DNA of 9,188 bases, taken from NCBI GenBank assembly GCA_032122355.1, contig JAUMCS010000085.1, positions 1-9,188 on the forward strand. The letters run 5' to 3'. Source of the stretch: RFTU01 sp032122355 (GTDB lineage: Bacteria > Pseudomonadota > Gammaproteobacteria > Burkholderiales > Burkholderiaceae_C). This document shows positions 1-6,470 of the stretch, one piece after another (position 1 is the stretch's first letter; the number at the start of each line of letters is the position of its first letter). The notes under the pieces are model-generated. The model did not search any database, was not told the origin of the DNA, and was given only the letters and a program-made list of their open reading frames with translations. A program made the position numbers and the translations under genes.

Positions 1-187
1 GCAAGCGATCGTCTTGCCCACGTAGTATTTGACTAATGCGATGCCTGGTTTGCGCTACCAAGGTTTCGACCTTGGTGCCTTGAATTGGGAAAAACCTGAT
101 CAAATGTTCGGGTGGGGGCAGGGGTGTCACGTTAACAATGCGCGCATCATCCGTTTGGCTCGTGCGATCTGAGGTGGATAAATTCAT
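1..187 (-). CDS. aroG: 3-deoxy-7-phosphoheptulonate synthase (DAHP synthase, class I AroG type), N-terminal fragment
   Basis: DAHP synthase condenses phosphoenolpyruvate with erythrose 4-phosphate, the first step of the shikimate pathway to aromatic amino acids. Only the first 62 codons are present; the gene runs off the left edge, so the catalytic barrel is not visible. The fragment matches the AroG/F/H N-terminus: TDDARI (residues 12-17) followed by a Pro-rich PLPPPEHLI stretch, a short FPI segment, and ISQILRGQDDRL at 51-62, which corresponds to the conserved IhkILkGnDDRL just before the IGPCSIHD motif. The ATG at 185-187 is preceded by AGGA about nine bases away. It lies 49 nt downstream of tldD on the same strand with no clear terminator between them, so cotranscription is possible. 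The feedback class (Tyr-, Phe- or Trp-sensitive) cannot be told from this fragment, so the symbol is tentative. Confidence 0.85.
   Translation of the reverse strand, partial: MNLSTSDRTSQTDDARIVNVTPLPPPEHLIRFFPIQGTKVETLVAQTRHRISQILRGQDDRL
57..76. repeat. Perfect 8-bp inverted repeat with 4-nt loop inside the aroG coding region
   Basis: ACCAAGGT at 57-64 and ACCTTGGT at 69-76 are exact reverse complements around the loop TTCG (plus strand) or CGAA (minus-strand mRNA). It falls in codons of the aroG-like fragment, about 110-130 nt after the start. No T-run follows on either strand, so it is not a standard terminator. It may be chance, or an mRNA secondary structure. Confidence 0.5.
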
Positions 188-236
188 GAAAGGGGTTCCT
201 GAAAATCAGTGTAAGAGGAAGGGGTGGGTGTCGGTT

Positions 237-1715
237 TTATGCTGTGCCGCCTACCGTTAGGCCATCAATACGCAAAGTGGGTTGGCCAACGCCGACGGGG
301 ACGCTTTGCCCTTCTTTGCCGCATGTTCCCACACCGCTATCGAGCGCCATATCGTTTCCGATCATACTGACACGGGTTAGTGCATCAGGGCCGTTGCCAA
401 TTAATGTGGCGCCTTTAACGGGGTAGAGGATGCGGCCATTTTCAACCCAATAGGCTTCACTGGCACTGAACACAAATTTACCACTGGTGATGTCAACTTG
501 ACCGCCACCAAAGTTGGTGGCATACAGCCCCCGTTCAATGCTGGCAATGATTTCAGCGGGATCGCTTTTTCCACCCAGCATATAGGTGTTGGTCATGCGG
601 GGCATGGGTACGTGCGCATAACTTTCACGACGACCATTGCCAGTTGGCTTGACTTTCATTAAACGTGAATTGAGAGAGTCTTGTAAGTAGCCTTTCAAAA
701 TACCATCTTCAATGAGTACCGTGCGCTGAGTGGCTTGGCCTTCATCATCAATATTTAACGATCCACGCCGATCGGCCAAAGTGCCGTCATCGAGCACGGT
801 TACCCCTTTAGAGGCAACACGCTCGCCAATGCGGCCTGCAAAAGCGCTTGAACCTTTGCGGTTGAAGTCACCTTCAAGGCCATGGCCTATGGCTTCGTGC
901 AGCAAAATTCCGGGCCATCCTGGCCCCAGAACCACCACCATTTCCCCTGCGGGGGCGGGGCGACTTTCTAGGTTGATCAAAGCCATGCGGGTAGCTTGAT
1001 CGACATAATTGGCAATGATGTCATCGGTGAAATACCCTAAGGCGTAGCGCCCACCGCCCCCGGCAGAGCCCACTTCGCGCCGCATATTGCCATCGACCAT
1101 TTGTTCAGCAATAACGGTTAAGCTCAGGCGCACCAGTGGACGTACATCTGCGGCCCGAGTACCATCGGCTCTGGCTACCATGACTACGTCGTATTCTGAG
1201 GCTAAACCCGCCATAACTTGAACAATACGGGGGTCTTTGGCGCGGGCCATGCGTTCAATTTTTTCAAGTAGATGAACCTTGGCTGCACTGTCAAGTGTAC
1301 TGATGGGGTCGGTGGCAGCATAAAGGGTGCGGCTGGCCGCAATTTTAGGTTTGTGGGCATTGACCTTGATACGTTTACTTTGACCTGCTGCTGCAATCGT
1401 ACGTACTGTGCGAGCTGCATCCATTAAGGCGGATTGCGAAATATCATCGGAATAGGCAAATGCGGTTTTTTCACCTGCAATGGCACGCACGCCCACACCT
1501 TGATCTATGCTAAACGACCCACTTTTTACGATGCCTTCCTCTAGGCTCCAGCCTTCATGGCGAGTGAATTGAAAATACAAATCCGCATCGTCAACGCGAT
1601 GTTGGCTTATTTCAGCAAGGGCGCGCTGAAGACTGGATTCGCTGAGCCCATGGGGGTCGAGTAGCAGACCTTGGGCAATGGCCAAGCGTTCAAGTGTCGG
1701 TTCGCAAGCAATCAT
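237..1715 (-). CDS. tldD: Metalloprotease TldD
   Basis: TldD is a cytoplasmic zinc metallopeptidase of the TldD/PmbA (U62) family. In E. coli it works as a heterodimer with TldE (PmbA), for example in cleaving microcin B17 precursor and degrading unfolded short peptides. The protein is 492 aa, close to the usual 480 or so. The zinc motif HEAIGH (HExxxH) is at residues 273-278, just after GPGWPGILL. The conserved GTCGKEGQ segment at 463-470 supplies Cys465, expected to be the third metal ligand from the known structure. The conserved NIDDEGQ (321-327) and MPRMTNT (371-377) segments are intact. The ATG at 1713-1715 has a well-placed AAGGA (plus-strand 1721-1725) five bases upstream. It starts 42 nt after rsmI ends on the same strand and precedes the aroG fragment. 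The partner pmbA is not in this window. Confidence 0.96.
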   Translation of the reverse strand: MIACEPTLERLAIAQGLLLDPHGLSESSLQRALAEISQHRVDDADLYFQFTRHEGWSLEEGIVKSGSFSIDQGVGVRAIAGEKTAFAYSDDISQSALMDAARTVRTIAAAGQSKRIKVNAHKPKIAASRTLYAATDPISTLDSAAKVHLLEKIERMARAKDPRIVQVMAGLASEYDVVMVARADGTRAADVRPLVRLSLTVIAEQMVDGNMRREVGSAGGGGRYALGYFTDDIIANYVDQATRMALINLESRPAPAGEMVVVLGPGWPGILLHEAIGHGLEGDFNRKGSSAFAGRIGERVASKGVTVLDDGTLADRRGSLNIDDEGQATQRTVLIEDGILKGYLQDSLNSRLMKVKPTGNGRRESYAHVPMPRMTNTYMLGGKSDPAEIIASIERGLYATNFGGGQVDITSGKFVFSASEAYWVENGRILYPVKGATLIGNGPDALTRVSMIGNDMALDSGVGTCGKEGQSVPVGVGQPTLRIDGLTVGGTA

Positions 1716-1757
1716 GATCGTCCTTGAAGCAGTTAAGTGAATAACCTTATTTTAGTT

Positions 1758-2675
1758 TTATTCTGCTGTGGCTGGATTGTTTTTCATGATCAAGGCCCAT
1801 GCATAAATATCATTGCGTGAATGCCCTGTGATGCGTGTGGTCAAGCTAACGGCTTGTTTCAGGGGTAATTCGGCTAACAAGCAGGCTAAGGTGTGTTCTA
1901 CTTCGGGGGGGATGGATACGGTAGCTACGTTTTTCGGTTGTGAGTGCAATATCAACACGAATTCGCCCTTGATCACGTTCTCATTCACTTGCAGCCAGGG
2001 CAATAATTCATCGGTAGTTAGCGTTTGTATGGTTTCATATTGTTTGGTGAGTTCGCGGGCGATGCTGATTCGGCGGTTGCTGCAATTTTGCGCTAATTGT
2101 GTGAGTAATGAGTCTATCCGGTGCGGTGCTTCGAATAGAATTTGAGTGCGCGATTCATGTGCACAAGCTTGGATGGCTTGGTCGCGGGCAGTGCCTTTGG
2201 CGGGTAGAAAACCCAAAAATATAAAGCTTTCACTAGCATGATCGCCCGCGACACTCAGGGCGGCGGCGGCACTACTGGCACCCGGAATAGGAATGCAACG
2301 ATAGCCCGCCTGCCCAACGGCTTGTACGAGTAAGGCGCCTGGATCGCTGATGGCTGGTGTGCCGGCATCGCTAATATAAGCAATGCGTTGGCCCTGAGAC
2401 AGCCGATGGATAATGCTTTGAGCAGCGGTTTGCTCATTGTGTTCATGAACAGACAGCAATGGTTTTTGTAAGCCCAGTGATTGCAGCCACAATCCACTGT
2501 TGCGAGTATCTTCACAGGCAATAGCGTCAACTAAGCTAAGGGTATGAAGGCCTCGCAAGGTGATGTCCGCACGATTACCGATGGGAGTGGCAACGACATA
2601 TAAAGTGCCCAGTGGGAAATTTTGATGACCTGCTATATCTGCAGCGGCTTGAAATAATGATGAGGATGTATGCAT
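1758..2675 (-). CDS. rsmI: 16S rRNA (cytidine-1402-2'-O)-methyltransferase RsmI
   Basis: RsmI uses S-adenosylmethionine to 2'-O-methylate C1402 in the decoding centre of 16S rRNA; RsmH adds the N4 methyl to the same base. The 305-aa product has the full set of family motifs: TPIGN at 30-34, EDTR at 55-58, SDAGTP at 102-107, IPGASSA at 130-136, GFLPAK at 155-160, APHR at 183-186, ARELTK at 206-211 and KGEFVL at 236-241. It is about 20 aa longer than E. coli RsmI, partly at the N-terminus. The only ATG before the conserved core is at 2675. No clear Shine-Dalgarno sequence precedes it, because the upstream bases are the first codons of yraN on the other strand. The start codon overlaps that of yraN by two bases. 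Any promoter must lie within yraN. tldD and aroG follow on the same strand. Confidence 0.96.
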   Translation of the reverse strand: MHTSSSLFQAAADIAGHQNFPLGTLYVVATPIGNRADITLRGLHTLSLVDAIACEDTRNSGLWLQSLGLQKPLLSVHEHNEQTAAQSIIHRLSQGQRIAYISDAGTPAISDPGALLVQAVGQAGYRCIPIPGASSAAAALSVAGDHASESFIFLGFLPAKGTARDQAIQACAHESRTQILFEAPHRIDSLLTQLAQNCSNRRISIARELTKQYETIQTLTTDELLPWLQVNENVIKGEFVLILHSQPKNVATVSIPPEVEHTLACLLAELPLKQAVSLTTRITGHSRNDIYAWALIMKNNPATAE

Positions 2676-3051
2676 GATGCAAGGTAGTTCAAAAGCAACA
2701 GGCGATGCCGCAGAAACGCGAGCGCTGGATTATTTAGAGAAACAGGGCTTGGTACTGTTAGAGCGTAATTATCGTGTCGCACGGGGCCCCTTTGCGCGGG
2801 GTGCTGAAATTGACTTGATTATGCAAGATCCAGAAGCCACCGTTGTATTCGTCGAGGTTCGAGCCAGAAAAAATCGTACCCAAGGTGGAGCTGCTGCGAG
2901 CATTACCCTGACCAAGCAACGCCGTATTATTCGTGCAGCCCAACATTACTTGATGCGTTGGCCTGTATTGCCGGCTTGTCGATTTGATGTTGTTACACTT
3001 GAGCAGGATGATCTGATTTGGTTGCCAGGTGCGTTTGAAGCTGTCGTATGA
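2674..3051 (+). CDS. yraN: YraN family protein (UPF0102), predicted nuclease-like
   Basis: This small protein (125 aa) belongs to the widespread UPF0102/YraN family, which has a restriction-endonuclease-like fold by family knowledge; its cellular role is not established. Visible motifs are TGDAAE at 9-14, GAEIDLIM at 43-50, VFVEVRAR at 58-65, GGAAASIT at 71-78, Lys81 and CRFDVV at 102-107. Asp47 and Glu61-x-Arg63 fit the acidic core of the fold. Two ATGs stand side by side at 2674 and 2677; GAGG at 2662-2665 is eight bases before the first. The segment before GAEID carries an ARGPF-ARGA near-repeat that looks like a short in-frame expansion. In E. coli this gene sits with lpoA, diaA and dolP; here dolP follows directly after 67 nt. 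It is divergent from rsmI. Confidence 0.93.
   Translation: MMQGSSKATGDAAETRALDYLEKQGLVLLERNYRVARGPFARGAEIDLIMQDPEATVVFVEVRARKNRTQGGAAASITLTKQRRIIRAAQHYLMRWPVLPACRFDVVTLEQDDLIWLPGAFEAVV
2779..2802 (+). repeat. Short in-frame near-duplication in yraN
   Basis: GCACGGGGC (2779-2787) is echoed 15 bp later by GCGCGGGGT (2794-2802), both encoding Ala-Arg-Gly. The unit in between encodes Pro-Phe. This places an extra five residues just before the conserved EID motif of YraN compared with the E. coli protein as I recall it. Confidence 0.4.
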
Positions 3052-3052
3052 T
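3022..3052 (+). promoter_or_regulatory. Candidate sigma70 promoter for dolP overlapping the yraN stop codon
   Basis: TTGCCA at 3022-3027 (5 of 6 match to TTGACA) and TATGAT at 3047-3052 (5 of 6 match to TATAAT) are separated by 19 bp, longer than ideal. The -10 hexamer contains the yraN TGA stop. A start about seven bases downstream would give a leader of roughly 60 nt before dolP. This is motif matching only, and dolP may simply be read from a yraN transcript. Confidence 0.25.
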
Positions 3053-3118
3053 AGGGGGCTATCACTCAAATTGCTTGTGTGATGCCATTGATCATCAATT
3101 ACTCGGAGAAGAAGATTT

Positions 3119-3736
3119 ATGAAGCCTGTTCAATTGACAATCAGTGCGGTTTTATGTGGCACCTTAGTGCTTCAGGGTTGTGCTCCATTGGCCTTGGGCA
3201 CCGCAGTAGGTACGGTATTGGTTTCTGTCGATCGTCGAATGGCCGGTACGCAGTTAGAGGATGAAACCATCGAATTCAAGGCGTCAGCTAAGTCGCGTGA
3301 GTTATTTCGCGATACTGCGCATGTGAGTGTGACCAGTTACAACAATATTGTGTTACTGGCCGGTGAGGTCAGCAAAGAAGCAGATAAAAAAACGATAGAA
3401 AAAGCGGTTTCTGAGTTGGATAATGTGAAAACGGTAATCAATGAACTGGCCGTTACTTTCCCCAGTACTTTAACTGCTCGCGCCGGTGATACCGTGATTA
3501 CCGCTAAAGTGCGTGCATCACTGATTGATGCCAAAGACCTGACATCCAGTGCTTTTAAAGTGACAACCGAGCGTGGTATTGTTTATTTGATGGGGCGTGT
3601 GACCAGCCGAGAGGCCAAGCGTGCTACCGAAATCACTCAAGGTATTTCGGGGGTGAACAAGGTGGTTCAGGTGTTTGACCTCATCGAGGAAGCCGAACTG
3701 GAAAGATTGCTCAAACGCAATGATGGAACTCGTTAA
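3119..3736 (+). CDS. dolP: Outer-membrane BON-domain lipoprotein DolP (YraP)
   Basis: DolP is a dual-BON-domain lipoprotein of the outer membrane's inner leaflet, needed for envelope integrity in Enterobacteria. The 205-aa product has a signal peptide with hydrophobic core VLCGTLVL and lipobox LQGC, giving acylated Cys21, the same LQGC as in E. coli DolP. The first BON domain spans about residues 47-115 (core glycine in LLAGEV, 79-84). The second spans about 122-190 (core YLMGRVTSREA, 156-166), and is closest to E. coli DolP. A tail rich in Glu and Arg follows. The ATG at 3119 has GGAG at 3105-3108, ten bases upstream. It is downstream of yraN, as in many proteobacteria, but without diaA between. 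Its TAA stop overlaps the convergent pilT stop. Confidence 0.93.
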   Translation: MKPVQLTISAVLCGTLVLQGCAPLALGTAVGTVLVSVDRRMAGTQLEDETIEFKASAKSRELFRDTAHVSVTSYNNIVLLAGEVSKEADKKTIEKAVSELDNVKTVINELAVTFPSTLTARAGDTVITAKVRASLIDAKDLTSSAFKVTTERGIVYLMGRVTSREAKRATEITQGISGVNKVVQVFDLIEEAELERLLKRNDGTR

Positions 3737-4773
3737 ATCAATTTTTCAGGGAAACGCGCATGGGTGCGCGCTTCTTCAATGCGGATTTGTCCGCCTTTGA
3801 CGAGTTTTTCCAGGCATTGGTCTAGCGTTTGCATGCCCAATGCTTGGCTGGTTTGAATAGTCGAGTACATTTGTGCAACTTTGTTTTCTCGGATGAGGTT
3901 GCGAATAGCCGCTGTACCCAGCATAATTTCATGGGCTGCTACGCGGCCTTTGCCATCGGATGTTTTGCACAGCGTTTGGGTAATCACAGCAATCAAAGAT
4001 TCCGATAACATGGCTCTGACCATGTCTTTTTCGGCGGCAGGAAAGACATCAATCAAACGGTCGATGGTTTTGGCAGCACTGCTTGTGTGTAAGGTGGCTA
4101 ATACCAGGTGCCCCGTTTCCGCAGCGGTCAGTGCCAGGCGTATGGTTTCCAGGTCGCGCAGCTCGCCCACTAAAATGACGTCGGGGTCTTCGCGAAGTGC
4201 AGAGCGTAGGGCATTTTCAAAACTCAGGGTATGTGAATGAATCTCCCTTTGGTTCACCAATGAGCGCTTACTGGTGTGGGTAAATTCAATGGGATCTTCT
4301 ATGGTGAGAATGTGTCCGGGATCTTGGTTGTTGCGGTGATCCAACATTGCGGCGAGTGTGGTACTTTTGCCTGAACCAGTGGGCCCTGTTACCAAAATTA
4401 AGCCACGGGGTGACATACTGAGCTCGGCGAACAAGGAGGGGGCTTTGAGCTCAGGCAAACTCAGTATGCGGGTTGGAATCGTGCGAAATACTGCACCGGC
4501 ACCTCGTTGTTGTTGGTAAGCATTAATCCGGAAGCGGGCTAAATCGGGTATTTCAAAGGCGTAGTCACATTCAAGGCGCTGGCGGTATTCCTGCTTTTGT
4601 GCTTCATTCATAGTTGAACTGATCAACGCTTGAATTTGTTCATGCTCAAGGCAGGGTAATTGCATATCGCATACGTCTCCATGAACTCGCATCATAGGGG
4701 GCATACCCGCTGAAAGATGTAAGTCAGAAGCTTTGTGTTGAACGACAATTGCCAATAATTCAGAAATATTCAT
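3733..4773 (-). CDS. pilT: Type IV pilus retraction ATPase PilT
   Basis: PilT is the cytoplasmic hexameric ATPase that powers pilus disassembly, twitching motility and DNA-uptake pilus retraction. The 346-aa protein has the usual length and order of motifs: an N-terminal PAS-like domain with SDLHLSAG (16-23), Walker A GPTGSGKST at 130-138, an Asp box around TIEDPIEF (157-164), Walker B DPDVILVGELRD at 196-207 with catalytic Glu204, and a His box ETGHLVLATLHT at 219-230. The C-terminal AIRNLIRE at 289-296 is the motif known to be needed for retraction, which favours PilT over PilB or PilU. The Walker B has Leu where I recall Met being common (GEMRD), a conservative change. No pilU follows on this strand; the next codons run into dolP on the opposite strand. 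It diverges from yggS across 37 nt. No strong ribosome binding site is visible. Confidence 0.96.
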   Translation of the reverse strand: MNISELLAIVVQHKASDLHLSAGMPPMMRVHGDVCDMQLPCLEHEQIQALISSTMNEAQKQEYRQRLECDYAFEIPDLARFRINAYQQQRGAGAVFRTIPTRILSLPELKAPSLFAELSMSPRGLILVTGPTGSGKSTTLAAMLDHRNNQDPGHILTIEDPIEFTHTSKRSLVNQREIHSHTLSFENALRSALREDPDVILVGELRDLETIRLALTAAETGHLVLATLHTSSAAKTIDRLIDVFPAAEKDMVRAMLSESLIAVITQTLCKTSDGKGRVAAHEIMLGTAAIRNLIRENKVAQMYSTIQTSQALGMQTLDQCLEKLVKGGQIRIEEARTHARFPEKLI

Positions 4774-4810
4774 ATGCGACCATTTTGAAATTTGAGACCT
4801 TTATGCCATT

Positions 4811-5527
4811 ATGAAACCAATTGAACAAAATTTAGTGAATATTCGCCACCGTATTAACCAGGCTTGCCTTCGTGCTCAACGTTTGCCCGATAGTGTGGTT
4901 TTATTGCCCGTTTCAAAAAAGCAATCTTTGGCTATGCTGGAGCAGGCTTTCAATGTGGGACTGAGAGCATTTGGTGAAAACTATGTGCAAGAAGGGCTCG
5001 AAAAAATTTCTGGTTTGAGTGAGTGGCGTGAACACTTACAGTGGCACCTGATAGGACCTTTGCAAAGCAATAAAACCCGTGAAGTGGCCCAAAATTTTGA
5101 TTGGGTGCATACGATAGATCGTATCAAAATTGCACAACGTTTGTCTGAACAACGCCCCCCTCACCTTCATCCTTTGCAGGTTTGTATTCAAGTGAATGTG
5201 AGCGGCGAACCGACTAAAAGTGGCGTAAAACCGGAAGATGCCTTAGCTTTGGCACAAGCTATTGTAGCCTTGCCACGATTGCAATTGCGCGGACTGATGT
5301 CCATTCCCCAGGGCAGTGCGGAGCCCGAGCGGCTTCGTACATCCCACCAAGCTTTACGCTGCTTGCTGGAGCACATACGCGCATCGCTGGTTATGACTCA
5401 GATGCAAACCGGGTATGAATTTTTAGATACCCTTTCGATGGGCATGAGTGCGGATTTAGAGGTGGCCATAGAGGAAGGCTCTACCTTAGTGCGTGTGGGC
5501 ACGGCTTTGTTTGGAGAACGGCCATGA
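4811..5527 (+). CDS. yggS: YggS family pyridoxal phosphate homeostasis protein
   Basis: YggS (PLPBP/COG0325) is a single-domain fold-type III PLP-binding protein with no known catalytic activity. It buffers PLP and affects amino-acid and keto-acid pools. The 238-aa protein keeps the family hallmarks: LLPVSKK with the PLP Schiff-base lysine at Lys36, FGENYVQE at 54-61, WHLIGPLQSNK at 78-88, SGEPTKSG at 131-138, LRGLM at 159-163, and phosphate-binding LSMGMSADLE (208-217) and VRVGTALFG (227-235). The usual VSKTKP around the lysine is VSKKQS here. The ATG at 4811 fits the E. coli N-terminus. Only a weak GAGA lies about 13 bases upstream. It diverges from pilT, a common beta- and gammaproteobacterial arrangement, but the usual next gene proC is displaced; an arginase gene overlaps its stop instead. 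Confidence 0.95.
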   Translation: MKPIEQNLVNIRHRINQACLRAQRLPDSVVLLPVSKKQSLAMLEQAFNVGLRAFGENYVQEGLEKISGLSEWREHLQWHLIGPLQSNKTREVAQNFDWVHTIDRIKIAQRLSEQRPPHLHPLQVCIQVNVSGEPTKSGVKPEDALALAQAIVALPRLQLRGLMSIPQGSAEPERLRTSHQALRCLLEHIRASLVMTQMQTGYEFLDTLSMGMSADLEVAIEEGSTLVRVGTALFGERP

Positions 5528-6465
5528 TTCATCCTAGCAAGTTACCCTTGAGTATATTGGGTGCGCCCACGGATGTAGGGGCGGGCATTCAGGGCTGTGG
5601 CATGGGGCCACAAGCTTTGCGCGTAGCGGGGTTGTTTCAAGCGCTACAACAGTTGGGTTTGAATGTCGTAGATGAGGGCGATGTATCAGGCCCTCCCAAT
5701 TCTTTGATGCCCGCTGAAGGGGGGTATCGACACTTGAGTGAGGTAACTCAGTGGTGTGAAAAAGTCTATGAAGCAATCCGTGGTATTTTGGACAGAGGCC
5801 GTTTTCCGATGATGCTGGGCGGTGATCACAGCCTAGCCATGGGAAGTATTTCTGCAGTGTCGGATTACTGCCTGAGACAAGGGAGTATATTGAGGGTTTT
5901 ATGGCTGGATGCGCATGCGGATTTCAATACTGTACAAACCTCACCCAGTGGGCATCTGCATGGTATGCCCTTGGCGATTTTGTGTGGGCATGGACCTGAG
6001 GGTTTGTTCAGTCTGGGTGGTCAGCGCAAGCCATTAGCGGCTCTGGATGCTCGCTGTATACGGTTGATGGGGGTGCGCAGTGTGGATGTACTGGAAAGAC
6101 ATTTTTTGCACAGCCAGGGTATTGAAGTATTTGATATGCGATATTTAGATGAGTATGGCATGCGCCATGCGATGCAATCGGCTTTGGCAGGAATAGACGA
6201 GCGCACTCATTTACACCTCAGTTTGGATGTGGATTTTCTAGATCCTGATATGGCACCTGGTGTGGGTACACCGGTTCGAGGAGGGCCTACTTATCGTGAG
6301 GCGCAATTGTGTATGGAGATGATCTCTGATAGCGGGGCATTGCGCAGCCTTGATGTGGTTGAACTCAACCCCGCTCGAGATATTCAAAATCGCACAGCTG
6401 AAACAACGTTAGAGTTGTTGCAAAGCTTATTTGGCCGGAGCACCTTGCTTCGGTCTCCGGCCTGA
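5524..6465 (+). CDS. rocF: Arginase (ureohydrolase family, dimanganese)
   Basis: Arginase hydrolyses L-arginine to L-ornithine and urea. The 313-aa protein has all metal motifs of the ureohydrolase family: GGDHS at 99-103 (His102), DAHAD at 129-133 (Asp129, His131, Asp133) and SLDVDFLDP at 233-241 (Asp235, Asp237). Aligned by eye to human arginase I, the substrate residues Asn135, Ser140, Ser142, His146, Asp188, Glu191 and Glu280 are present, which favours arginase over agmatinase. The loop SPSGHLHGMP (140-149) has His144 where Asn (human Asn139, SGN-x-HG) is usual. The ATG overlaps the yggS stop as ATGA and has GGAG at 5513-5516, seven bases upstream, so translational coupling is likely. The 3' end carries a strong hairpin, and gdhA converges five bases beyond the stop. 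Arginase is firm; the rocF symbol is by analogy. Confidence 0.93.
   Translation: MIHPSKLPLSILGAPTDVGAGIQGCGMGPQALRVAGLFQALQQLGLNVVDEGDVSGPPNSLMPAEGGYRHLSEVTQWCEKVYEAIRGILDRGRFPMMLGGDHSLAMGSISAVSDYCLRQGSILRVLWLDAHADFNTVQTSPSGHLHGMPLAILCGHGPEGLFSLGGQRKPLAALDARCIRLMGVRSVDVLERHFLHSQGIEVFDMRYLDEYGMRHAMQSALAGIDERTHLHLSLDVDFLDPDMAPGVGTPVRGGPTYREAQLCMEMISDSGALRSLDVVELNPARDIQNRTAETTLELLQSLFGRSTLLRSPA
6433..6462. terminator. Hairpin in the last arginase codons, candidate bidirectional terminator
   Basis: GGCCGGAG at 6433-6440 pairs perfectly with CTCCGGCC at 6455-6462. Inside, after one bulged C, ACC (6442-6444) pairs with GGT (6452-6454) around a seven-base loop, giving 11 pairs. It ends one base before the arginase stop codon and lies between the convergent arginase and gdhA genes. 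The following T-tract is poor on the plus strand (TGAGTTTATC) and absent on the minus strand, so efficient intrinsic termination is uncertain. Confidence 0.5.
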
Positions 6466-6470
6466 GTTTA

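Noticed and set aside
2758..3069. 103-codon minus-strand open frame opposite yraN
   Set aside because: It lies fully over yraN, has no recognisable domain, and yraN has strong family motifs.
3037..3070. Possible sigmaE promoter for dolP, as in E. coli (GAAGCT followed by TCAAA)
   Set aside because: The -35 element matches poorly and the spacer would be 23 bp instead of about 16.
3087..3099. FNR-like box (TTGAT and ATCAA)
   Set aside because: The half-sites are separated by one base instead of the four needed for an FNR site.
3755..3770. CGCGC/GCGCG hairpin in the pilT 3' end as a terminator
   Set aside because: The stem is only five pairs, lies well inside the pilT coding region, and has no adequate T-tract on either strand.
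3881..4240. 119-codon plus-strand open frame opposite pilT
   Set aside because: It is an antisense shadow of the conserved pilT core and resembles no known protein.
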